From the NCBI GenBank assembly GCA_041392475.1, contig JAWKLZ010000002.1, positions 186,001 to 250,000 of the forward strand: DNA of 64,000 nt, given 5' to 3'. The position numbers and the translations under genes are program-made. This DNA comes from Chitinophagales bacterium. Its GTDB lineage: Bacteria; Bacteroidota; Bacteroidia; Chitinophagales; UBA2359. Positions 55,756-63,729 of the stretch are shown here, piece by piece (the stretch's first letter is position 1; the number at the start of each line of letters is the position of its first letter). The notes under the pieces were generated by a model. It saw only the letters and a list, made by a program, of their open reading frames with translations, made no database searches and was not told where the DNA came from.

Positions 55756-56562
55756 TTATTTTTTACAAGTGTTCAAAATCTCCTGAAAAATAGCAATAAT
55801 CATATCTGTCTCTTTTTCATAGTAATGAACCTTGTCGACATAAATAGTATCTCCTTCTAACTTCATAAACAACCATTCCATTCCCGATGTCACTACTCCA
55901 AAAATGGTTTCAATCTCCTTCTTCTTTTGTTGGTTGAAAATTCGTGCAGCCATCATTTCTGCGGCACACTGCCCCAAATGGTCTTCAACAACTCCTTTCT
56001 TGGCTTCAACAGCAATAAATACAGGTGCATGAATGACGTTTTTTGTCGCTCCTGCTGAACTCAACAAAAAATCACACCTCCCTGTTAAGCCCAAACTACC
56101 ATCAACATCAAAAGTTTTTCCCGAAAAAATCACAAATTCATCCACATTGCGGTCTAAAATTTCAGTCAAGACAGGGAAAATAATGGCTTCCGACCTTGCC
56201 TTTTCGCTTATCATCGGAGTTCGTAGATTTCGCTCCAATGTCTGATAGAAGAAAGCAAGTTCCTCTTTTGGAATAGCTTCAACATGACCAAAAATATCAG
56301 CATCCGCACTGTTCAGCTTGAATTTTTCCAAGACCATTGTCAAAGTAAAATCTTTGTAACTCATAGGAGGTTCATTGAGAGAAAGGTAAATGTTGTTTTG
56401 CTCTAAGTTAGATTTGAGTTTTTTAAATAGTTGATTTTCAGACTGTCGTTTCAATGCTTTCAAAATAATCGCCAACTCAATATCCTCAAAATCAAGAAAA
56501 TTGAAACGATTGCTTGCTTTTTTTGAAGTAGAAGGTATGACTGTCGATATTGCCGTTTTCAT
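55756..56562 (-). CDS. Restriction-endonuclease-like (PD-(D/E)xK) protein inserted in the pfa locus
   Basis: 268 residues from the ATG at 56562. The middle has 'EAIIFPVLTEIL', 'GLTGRCDFLLSS' and 'FIAVEAKKGVVEDHLGQCAA', a plausible E...D...ExK nuclease core of the kind found in many cyanobacterial and Bacteroidota hypothetical proteins, followed by 'FGVVTSGMEWLFMKLEGDTI'. No helix-turn-helix or methylase partner. It sits between pfaA and the large synthase gene: its stop is 9 bp before the synthase start and its start is 18 bp after a 57-codon KS fragment. The flanking 131-bp duplication shows that it entered by a duplicating event. Not expected to act in lipid synthesis. Confidence 0.75.
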   Translation of the reverse strand: MKTAISTVIPSTSKKASNRFNFLDFEDIELAIILKALKRQSENQLFKKLKSNLEQNNIYLSLNEPPMSYKDFTLTMVLEKFKLNSADADIFGHVEAIPKEELAFFYQTLERNLRTPMISEKARSEAIIFPVLTEILDRNVDEFVIFSGKTFDVDGSLGLTGRCDFLLSSAGATKNVIHAPVFIAVEAKKGVVEDHLGQCAAEMMAARIFNQQKKKEIETIFGVVTSGMEWLFMKLEGDTIYVDKVHYYEKETDMIIAIFQEILNTCKK

Positions 56563-56579
56563 ATTTGGAATCAATTGAG

Positions 56580-56753
56580 TTAATTACTACTAAATAAACC
56601 CATAATGGAATGTTTCTGTTTTGCTCCAAAATCCGTTTCGGTAGCTGTCGTTGTGACATCTTTTTTATTAATCAGATTATCCCATAGTTCCTCCATGTTT
56701 TTGGAGCCTGGAAAAAGACCTGATATGCCGATGATGGCTATTTTATGTTGCAT
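56580..56753 (-). pseudogene. 5' fragment of a ketosynthase gene (57 codons)
   Basis: Starts MQHKIAIIGISGLFPGSKNM exactly like the large synthase gene, follows it for 44 codons (131 bp, 56623-56753), then runs 13 unrelated codons to a stop. It cannot fold as a KS. It is either the original start of the gene cut off by the insertion, or a relic of a second KS paralogue. Confidence 0.88.
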
Positions 56754-56848
56754 TTGTTAATATTTCAATATCAAATTTCTGTGTACAAAAACTCTATTTC
56801 CTCAAAACTCACAAAATTTTCCATATCAATTCATTGCAGTCAAATATC

Positions 56849-56888
56849 GTTCAACTGTTGGCAAGGTTGAAAACCGTTGCCAAAGTTT
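56849..56888. repeat. Intergenic E repeat
   Basis: TTCAACTGTTGGCAAGG, a short AT spacer, and CCGTTGCCAAAGTTT: the same hairpin element that is embedded in the neighbouring coding regions, here 30 bp after the KR-DH stop. Confidence 0.9.
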
Positions 56889-56917
56889 CCCTCATTCCTC
56901 CGAACCCCCAATTCCTG

Positions 56918-59356
56918 TTACCACTTCAACCCCTTACTCACCGTCACCTCAGCCCCTTCCGACCGCATCAACACCTTCCCACTATCATCAAAAGCCGAAA
57001 TATCACACTCCATCTTAAACGGCGTACTACTTTTCACCTCCAATGCCACCTTAAACGACGTATCAAAAGGCAAAGCCTCAAAAACCTCCACCAATTTTGT
57101 ATTCAAGGGCAAGCTCGCTGCATCGTGAAAATGACGAACCCAAATCAACATCGCCTGATACTGAATATCCGTCAAAAACGAATTCACTGAGCGTACAGGA
57201 AACTGCCCCTGTGCTTCCTCACTCACTTTCGGCAAATAACACTCCATCACCAAACCCTGCTCATTTATCTCCAAGACACTTTCGACTCCTTGAAAATAAA
57301 CATCGTGAAACAGCGTTCCGTTCTTGTAAAATTGCTTGCCATCCATTGCTGAATTGTTGGATTGCTGAATTGTTGAATTGCTAAATTGTCTCTCTCTTCC
57401 CACTTCTTGCTTCCCTTTCCTTAAAACCACATTCGCCCGATAATGAAACGTTGGTCGTCCATTTGCGCCTTCGCTCCAAACCGTACCTTCAAAACGAATC
57501 TCCTCTTTCCCTTTCTCCAATTCCTTCACATCCACCACATAATCCGTCGCTTGATTGCCATCAAAAACAATCCCTTTGAATAACCTCGTATTTTCTACTC
57601 GTGCAATCTGAAAATCAGGATAAAACTGCTCACAACTATTTGCAATCCAGCTAATCGCATTCACAATCGGTAAAACAGGATTCCCTCCAATCAGATGGTG
57701 CTGCAAAAACGGATTCGCCTCCACCGTCAATTTTCGGTGAATGCGATACGCTTGCAGGTGTTCGCCAATGTGACTTTGCGCCAAAGGCAAAACACTGCCC
57801 ACGACTACTTGCGCTTCCGATTTGTTGGCTTTCGTCAATTCATAAGCCATCAACCATGCGCCTGCCTCCGAAGGAATCAACTGAACGCCATGTGCTTCAA
57901 ACATTTTCTTCAAACCAGGGCTGACCATTCCACCATCCCATGCGCCCCAATCAATCGAAACAACGTGGCAATTTGGGTGATTCTTTTGGAACAAGTGTGC
58001 CGATTTATTGAGGATTTCGTTGGCAATTGCGTAGTCCGTTTGTCCATTGTTGCCGTAGAAACCTGCAACGGAAGAAAACAAAACCAAATGCTCCAAAGTC
58101 ATCGGATTCACACATTGCAGCAAAGCCAAAAGCCCTTCCGTTTTCACCGAATAGACCGCTTCAAAATCCGCTTCTGTTTTGTTTTGAATCAACTTATCCG
58201 CCAAGCGACCTGCCCCGTGAATCACGCCCGTCACTTTGCCTATTTGCTGCTCGGCTTGTGCCACTGCCTTTTTCAATTCGCCAACATTCAACACATTGAC
58301 TGCCAAGTAAACCGCTTGTCCGCCCATTGAAGTAATCGCCGCCAAAGTCTCTTTGATTTCTCTATTTGAAGCCAAATTATTGAAGACTTTGCCCACTTTT
58401 GCAGGAGTCGGTTTTTCACCTTTCTCCTTCAAATCTTGCATGATTAAACGCTTCAATTCCATGTCATTTGTCACTCCTTTGAAGATTGCAGCTTCTTCCT
58501 CTTCAATCGGTGAACGCCCCAACAAAATGAATTTGCATTGGTGCAATTCTGCCAATTTTTTCACGCAAGTAGCTGTCACGCCTTTTGCGCCACCGCTGAC
58601 CAAAAAGACCGAATCTTTGGTGATTTCTGTATCTAATTTTTCGTTGGCGGGAATGTCGGTTGTTTGTGTAGTAAGGGTAAATCGCCCATTGGAGTTGTGA
58701 CAAACTTCTACGATTGTGGCATCGGGGTCGTGCATTTCGCTCATCACCAGTTTTGCAGCTTCTTCGGCTTCAAAATTGGGCGACAAGTCGACGGCTCTGC
58801 AAAAAACAGATGACCATTCGATGTTCAAGGATTTGGTCATGCCAAACAATCCGCCTCCAACAATGGATGTTTTGCCATCATTTTGTGTGCCGAATGCGCC
58901 ATCTAATTGGGTAACAGTAAGAAAACTTGCTCTGTGGTAGGTTTTGCCGAGTGTTTGGAGGCTATCGGCGATGTGTTTGGCAGCGAAAAAGACCGTTTTC
59001 ACGATGGCTTTTTCTGTTGCAAAATGTTGGGCGAAATTGCCGCTACTGAACCGCAAATGTGGATGTAAATGGATAAATGCCCCGATTTCGCCTTGTGTTT
59101 TGACGATGTTTTGGAGGGTCGATTGAATGTTGACATCACTCGCTTCAGCCAATGTAAATCGCTCAATGCCAGTAGGTAAATTTGCTTTTGCAGCCAAAAC
59201 CGAAGTTGGCAAACTCAAAACTGCCACTTTTCTACCTTCCTTCAATAAAGCCGCTACCACTTTGGCCGTCAGCTCTGTTCCTTCTTCCATAACGACTGTC
59301 GTATGCGTGGCAGGGGAGGTGGTTTCTAAATAATCGGCTTGCGGCAAATAACCCAA
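56918..59356 (-). CDS. PfaA-type protein, C-terminal half: KR and product-template/DH-like domain
   Basis: 812 residues from an in-frame TTG, but the frame is open without a stop up to the A10 tract at 59485-59494 and there is no good start, so it is most likely the second half of pfaA. Residues about 20-240 are the Rossmann-like structural half of a ketoreductase; 245-520 the catalytic half ('VFLVSGGAKGVTATCVKKLA', NADPH loop; LFSSVAGFYGNNGQTDYAIAN with Ser429 and Tyr442); 540-812 a hotdog dehydratase-like region starting 'NPFLQHHLIGGNPVLPIV'. Together with the upstream frame this gives the PfaA order KS-AT-ACP-KR-DH. A short repeat insert lies at residues 657-671. Confidence 0.9.
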   Translation of the reverse strand: MGYLPQADYLETTSPATHTTVVMEEGTELTAKVVAALLKEGRKVAVLSLPTSVLAAKANLPTGIERFTLAEASDVNIQSTLQNIVKTQGEIGAFIHLHPHLRFSSGNFAQHFATEKAIVKTVFFAAKHIADSLQTLGKTYHRASFLTVTQLDGAFGTQNDGKTSIVGGGLFGMTKSLNIEWSSVFCRAVDLSPNFEAEEAAKLVMSEMHDPDATIVEVCHNSNGRFTLTTQTTDIPANEKLDTEITKDSVFLVSGGAKGVTATCVKKLAELHQCKFILLGRSPIEEEEAAIFKGVTNDMELKRLIMQDLKEKGEKPTPAKVGKVFNNLASNREIKETLAAITSMGGQAVYLAVNVLNVGELKKAVAQAEQQIGKVTGVIHGAGRLADKLIQNKTEADFEAVYSVKTEGLLALLQCVNPMTLEHLVLFSSVAGFYGNNGQTDYAIANEILNKSAHLFQKNHPNCHVVSIDWGAWDGGMVSPGLKKMFEAHGVQLIPSEAGAWLMAYELTKANKSEAQVVVGSVLPLAQSHIGEHLQAYRIHRKLTVEANPFLQHHLIGGNPVLPIVNAISWIANSCEQFYPDFQIARVENTRLFKGIVFDGNQATDYVVDVKELEKGKEEIRFEGTVWSEGANGRPTFHYRANVVLRKGKQEVGRERQFSNSTIQQSNNSAMDGKQFYKNGTLFHDVYFQGVESVLEINEQGLVMECYLPKVSEEAQGQFPVRSVNSFLTDIQYQAMLIWVRHFHDAASLPLNTKLVEVFEALPFDTSFKVALEVKSSTPFKMECDISAFDDSGKVLMRSEGAEVTVSKGLKW
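57344..57388. repeat. In-frame ATTGCTGAATTGTTG repeat
   Basis: Imperfect tandem ATTGCTGAATTGTTGGATTG-type units encoding residues 657-671 (QFSNSTIQQSNNSAM) within the DH-like region. Same low-complexity style as other inserts, but no second copy was found in this window. Confidence 0.65.
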
Positions 59357-59472
59357 TTGAACCGTTGCACGACTGACTCCTTCATTGGCATTTTGGGGTA
59401 AGCTAATGGCATTGAAGGAGTTTGTCTGTACTTCTGGAATTATAGTTGGGGCAACTGCAGTCTCATTATGAT

Positions 59473-62400
59473 TTATACCGTCAGTTTTTTTTTTAATGCA
59501 AGCACTTGACCACCTGCTTTTGCTGCAATGTAATCAACGACTTCTTGAAGCGTTCTCAACTCCGCTAATTCATTTGGTTCGATACCTTCAATGTTTGGAT
59601 GTGCCTCTTGAACTGCGCCAAAAATTTCTACTCGTTTGATGCTGTCAATTCCCAAATCTGCTTCCATGTCCATTTCTAACTCCAACATTTCGCTTGGGTA
59701 GCCTGTCTTTTCGGCTACTATCTCCAAAATTGTGTTGATGTATTGAGGTGTTGGAGTGTTAATGTTTGCTTGTATGGGTGTTGGTGTTGAAGTGCTTACT
59801 GCGTTCAGTGCGGTATTCTTTTCTGTAACCGATTCCTGTTCAAAGCTGCCACCGTTCAACTGTTGACGAGATTGGAAACCGTTGTCAAAGTTTTCACTAA
59901 CCGAAACCTTGTCAACAGTCGCAGGCTTTGACAACGGTTGAAGTGGTTGATTTTGACCATTTCCATTCTGCGAAACCGTTACCTTACTTCTCACTTCTCG
60001 CTTCTCACTTACTTCTTCCAAAAGAGCCACTTGACGATTCATCAAGTCCATAAATGCTTGTGAAGTCTTGGTTTGTTCTTGCAGGTATTGCTGAACGAAT
60101 TGAGTGTTTTGGCTTTGTTGCGTTTGGAATTGCGCCATTGCCTTTTGGAGGTTTTCGAGTATCTCCTTTTGAAATGATGTCATATCTTCTTCTGCTGATT
60201 GATGTGTTTCTGTTGAATTGTTGTGGGGATAATGTCCATTGCCGTTTCCATTGAAGTGCATGGCTGCTGGAACTTCTACTTCTTTGATGATTTCTTTTTC
60301 GACGATTACCTCGACAGGCACTTCTTTGATTACTTCTACCTCCTTGATGACTTCGATTTCTCGAACGCCGCCATTTTGAAGTTTGAAGCCATCGGTCTGC
60401 AATCTTACCTGATTTTTGCGTGTCGCTGGGCTGATGTAATTACAACCGCTCAATTTCACCCCAAATTTATGAGGTGCAACTTGTTTTTCTTTTGGAAGTT
60501 GGTATTGGTCGAAGTTTTGCAGATTGAAACCGAGAACGGTTAGTTCTACAACTGCTTGACGCAATTGAAGGTCGCTGTCTTTTTTGTCGTTGGAGTTTAC
60601 AGCAATAGCGTGGTAATCTTTGCCTTTCAATATGTTTTTAACCAAGTTGGTCAATACTCCTTTTGGTCCAAATTCTACAAAAATGCGTCCACCTGCTGCG
60701 TACATATTCTCAATTTGCTGCTTGAAATCCACGGGCTTGAGGATGTGTTGCTGCAATATTGTTTTGGCGATGTTGGTGTGTTGTGGATAAGGGTTTGCAG
60801 TGGTGTTGGAGTAAACGGGAATTTTTGCGGTTTGGAAATTTACTCCTTCAATCGCTTTTGCAAAAGGCTGTTGGGCATGACCTACATAAGGTGTATGGAA
60901 TGCTGCGGAAACGGGTAATAAAATGACTCGGAAGCCTTCTTGCTTCAATATCGTTTGGGCGTTTTTGATGTCATTTGTGCCTCCCCCCAGAACCACTTGG
61001 TCTGAAGAGTTGATGTTCGCAACACTCACACCTTGAAGACTTTCGACTCTTTTAGCAATCGTTTCCACATCTCCTTTGACTGCTAACATTGTGCCTGTAT
61101 CTTGTTGTGGATTTTGGGCTGCCATTGCTTCACCTCTTGCTTTGGCTAATTTGTAGTAATCGGTGTCGGACAATACGCCTCCTGCCCACAATGCGGTCAA
61201 TTCGCCAAAGCTATGCCCTGCGGTCATATCAACTTTGAAGCCCGCTTTTTGGAGCAGTTTGTAGAAGCCTACGCTTAGTGTACCGATGGCGGGTTGCACG
61301 TTTTCGGTGAGGGTCAGTTGATGTTGTTGTTCTTTGGCTTTTGCATCGTCAAAAACAGGAATTGGATAGACTTTTTTGGAAATAGGGTCTTGTCCGTTTT
61401 GAAGGAAAAGCTGGTCTATGTCTGCAAAGGCTTGGCGAATTTCGGGAAAATTGCAGGCAGCTTCAATGCCCATGTTCACGTATTGCGAACCTTGTCCTGA
61501 AAAGAGGGCAACTACTTTGGCATTGGAGTCCATGCTTTTATTGGCGTAGTAAATGCCTTTTGGATGGTGCCATTCTGTTGCATCTATTTTGTGCTGCAAT
61601 TGTTGGATAGCAACTTCTAATAAGTGACTTGCATCTTCAATGGAAGTGGCTACGAAGCCCAAACGAGGGGCATTTGCAGGGATGTTTGTTTTTGAAGCGG
61701 TGACTAAATCATTGAAGTAATTAACCGTTTCAACTGAATTGGATTTGTTTGCCGTGAGTTTTTGTAGAGCATCTTTACATTTCTGCAAGAGTGTGGAAGG
61801 GTTTGCAGCGTGTAAAATGATTGCTTGGTTATTGGAGTGCAAGCGGTAAGCAGATTGGTGTTCTGCATTGTATTCTTCAAGTGCAAAATGCACATTTACC
61901 CCTCCAAAACCAAAGGCACTGACTCCTGCACGACGTGGATAATCGGCTCGAATCCAAGGGCGTGTTTCGGTGTTGATGTAAATAGGGGTTTCTTCAATGC
62001 CAAATTTGGAGTTGGGTTTGGTGACATTTATTGTGGCGGGCAAAATTTTGTGGTGAAGGGCGAGGGCTGCTTTAATCATCCCTGCGGCTCCTGCTGCCGC
62101 TTTGGTGTGTCCGACTTGTGATTTGACACTTCCGAGCCCGATATGTTGGTCTTTGAATGTACCTTTTGGGAAAAGCATTTTCATGCTCTTAAATTCGGTG
62201 GGGTCGCCTGCGCCTGTTCCTGTTCCGTGGGCTTCAACCAAACCAAGTGTGGCGGGGCTGTAACCTGCTTCTTCGTAGGCTCGCTGCATGGCAAGGGCTT
62301 GACCAGAAGAACGGGGTGCGTAAACACTTTTGAAGCGTCCGTCGCTCGAACCTCCTATGCCTTTGATGACGGCATAAATGCGGTCGCCATCTCTTTCGGC

Positions 62401-63279
62401 ATCTTCTAAGCGTTTGAGTACCAACATTCCAATTCCTTCGCCTATCAACATACCGTCTGCATTGTCGTCGAAAGGGCGAATTTCTCCGTTTTTGGAGAAG
62501 GCGGGAGTTTTGGAAAAGGACATATACATGAAAATGGAGTTGTCGGTGTCGACTCCTCCTGTGAGCATCATGTCGGCTCGTCCTTCAATCAATTCGCTGA
62601 CTGCCATTTTGATAGCGCTCAATGAGGCGGCACATGCAGCATCTACTACGCTGTTGATTCCGCCCAAATCGAAACGGTTGGTGATGCGCCCTGCAATGAC
62701 ATTGCCCAGCATACCTGGGAAGGAATTTTCGTTCCAACCGATGTAGGCTGATTTGATTTTTTCAATTATTTTTTCGGTTTCGCCTTCTGATACGCCTGCA
62801 TTTCGGAGGACTTTGGACCAGATGGGGTATTGTAGTCTTGCGGTGAGGGGAATAATCAATTTTTGTCCGCCTCCTACGCCCAATATTACGCCTGTTCGGT
62901 CTTTGACTTCACGGCTCATTTTGGGTGATTTTTGGCTGTAGCCTGCGTCGTTGAGTGCGTCTCTTGCGATGATAAGTGACACTAATTGAGAGGCATCGGT
63001 GACTTCAAGAATGTTTGGGGGGAGTCCAAATTCGATGGGATTGAAGTCTATTTCGGGCATGAATCCACCTACTTTGCAGTAGGTTTTGTCGGGTGCCATG
63101 GGGTCGGCATCGTAGTAGTCGTCAATGAGCCAACGGGTTTCGGGAACTTCGGTTATACAATTTTCTTTATTTATAATATTGCTCCAAAATTCTTCTAAAT
63201 TACGAGATTGTGCAAATGTGGATGCCAAGCCGACGATGGCAACTGGGGTTTTGCGAAGCTGATTGTTGATTCCTGACAT
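59473..63279 (-). CDS. PfaA-type protein, N-terminal half: KS-AT-ACP
   Basis: 1268 residues. Ketosynthase 11-470 (DAACAASLSA with Cys216, His351, His391); malonyl-type acyltransferase about 590-890 (GHSFGE, Ser690; His795); a Val/Glu/Lys-repeat linker 975-1005 (EVIKEVEVIKEVPVEVI); a probable coiled coil 1030-1095; a repeat-derived linker about 1110-1150; and a single acyl carrier domain 1180-1255 with DLGIDSIKRVEI, phosphopantetheine Ser1213. Canonical PfaA proteins carry four to nine tandem ACPs, so a single ACP is unusual. The frame ends three codons after an A10 run; a -1 shift there continues into the KR-DH frame. No phosphopantetheinyl transferase (PfaE) is in the window. Confidence 0.93.
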   Translation of the reverse strand: MSGINNQLRKTPVAIVGLASTFAQSRNLEEFWSNIINKENCITEVPETRWLIDDYYDADPMAPDKTYCKVGGFMPEIDFNPIEFGLPPNILEVTDASQLVSLIIARDALNDAGYSQKSPKMSREVKDRTGVILGVGGGQKLIIPLTARLQYPIWSKVLRNAGVSEGETEKIIEKIKSAYIGWNENSFPGMLGNVIAGRITNRFDLGGINSVVDAACAASLSAIKMAVSELIEGRADMMLTGGVDTDNSIFMYMSFSKTPAFSKNGEIRPFDDNADGMLIGEGIGMLVLKRLEDAERDGDRIYAVIKGIGGSSDGRFKSVYAPRSSGQALAMQRAYEEAGYSPATLGLVEAHGTGTGAGDPTEFKSMKMLFPKGTFKDQHIGLGSVKSQVGHTKAAAGAAGMIKAALALHHKILPATINVTKPNSKFGIEETPIYINTETRPWIRADYPRRAGVSAFGFGGVNVHFALEEYNAEHQSAYRLHSNNQAIILHAANPSTLLQKCKDALQKLTANKSNSVETVNYFNDLVTASKTNIPANAPRLGFVATSIEDASHLLEVAIQQLQHKIDATEWHHPKGIYYANKSMDSNAKVVALFSGQGSQYVNMGIEAACNFPEIRQAFADIDQLFLQNGQDPISKKVYPIPVFDDAKAKEQQHQLTLTENVQPAIGTLSVGFYKLLQKAGFKVDMTAGHSFGELTALWAGGVLSDTDYYKLAKARGEAMAAQNPQQDTGTMLAVKGDVETIAKRVESLQGVSVANINSSDQVVLGGGTNDIKNAQTILKQEGFRVILLPVSAAFHTPYVGHAQQPFAKAIEGVNFQTAKIPVYSNTTANPYPQHTNIAKTILQQHILKPVDFKQQIENMYAAGGRIFVEFGPKGVLTNLVKNILKGKDYHAIAVNSNDKKDSDLQLRQAVVELTVLGFNLQNFDQYQLPKEKQVAPHKFGVKLSGCNYISPATRKNQVRLQTDGFKLQNGGVREIEVIKEVEVIKEVPVEVIVEKEIIKEVEVPAAMHFNGNGNGHYPHNNSTETHQSAEEDMTSFQKEILENLQKAMAQFQTQQSQNTQFVQQYLQEQTKTSQAFMDLMNRQVALLEEVSEKREVRSKVTVSQNGNGQNQPLQPLSKPATVDKVSVSENFDNGFQSRQQLNGGSFEQESVTEKNTALNAVSTSTPTPIQANINTPTPQYINTILEIVAEKTGYPSEMLELEMDMEADLGIDSIKRVEIFGAVQEAHPNIEGIEPNELAELRTLQEVVDYIAAKAGGQVLALKKKLTV
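59485..59494 (-). other. Ten-adenine slippery tract joining the two pfaA frames
   Basis: On the coding strand TTA-AAA-AAA-AAA-CTG (Leu-Lys-Lys-Lys-Leu) then Thr-Val-stop. A -1 slip, or one extra A, gives AAA-ACT-GAC-GGT and stays open for the following 2.5 kb into the KR domain. Such A runs cause polymerase and ribosome slippage. Confidence 0.85.
59830..59949. repeat. In-frame repeat block between coiled coil and ACP of PfaA
   Basis: Two E units (59853-59895, 59903-59941) and a partial D repeat (GATTCCTGTTCAAA) encoding residues about 1111-1150 (LSKPATVDKVSV, NFDNGFQSRQQLNGG, FEQES). Confidence 0.9.
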
Positions 63280-63729
63280 GAAGTATATTGTGTTAATTGC
63301 TATTTATTTTTAAGCGCAAATATTTGAAAATGTGTTTTTTAGTACATTTTCTAAATAAAAGGTGTTTTCTTTTTGTTTGCTGCTTCTATTATTACTGACA
63401 AGGTTTTTGGGGTTTTGTGACAGCAAAGGTAAAAGTTTTTTGAATTTATTTTATGAACGGTCGTTTAGGATATTTTTTGAACAGGAACTGCTAGATGTAA
63501 AGGAATTGCTTGTGGGGACTTTTTGAACGGAGAGATAGGGAGGTGGAGAGTTTTTTAAGGAGGAAGTAATTTTGCTTGGGAGAAGGCTTGTGATTCTTTG
63601 TTGTGTTTGAACAGGAACTGATAGATAGAAAGGCACGTTGGAATAACGACAATCGGCTTCTAATGTCGCCAAGTTTTTGCAAACGTTGGCGAATTATCGC
63701 TGAGGGATGGTTTTGAACAGAGCCTGTTT
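63280..63729. other. Intergenic region upstream of pfaA, rich in dispersed repeats
   Basis: 450 bp without a supported gene. D repeats at 63473-63512 and 63606-63636 (TTTTGAACAGGAACTG orientation), a GAACGGAGAGATAGGGAGG unit near 63523-63550 matching the ERRDGEMER-coding unit of the synthase, and a TACCTTTG box on the minus strand (63424-63431) that fits the -7 consensus 145 bp before pfaA, though no -33 box is seen. Confidence 0.7.

Noticed and set aside
56918..59356. KR-DH as an independent gene with its own start
   Set aside because: No convincing start codon or leader; the frame runs open up to the A10 tract, and the PfaA domain order needs it to be continuous.
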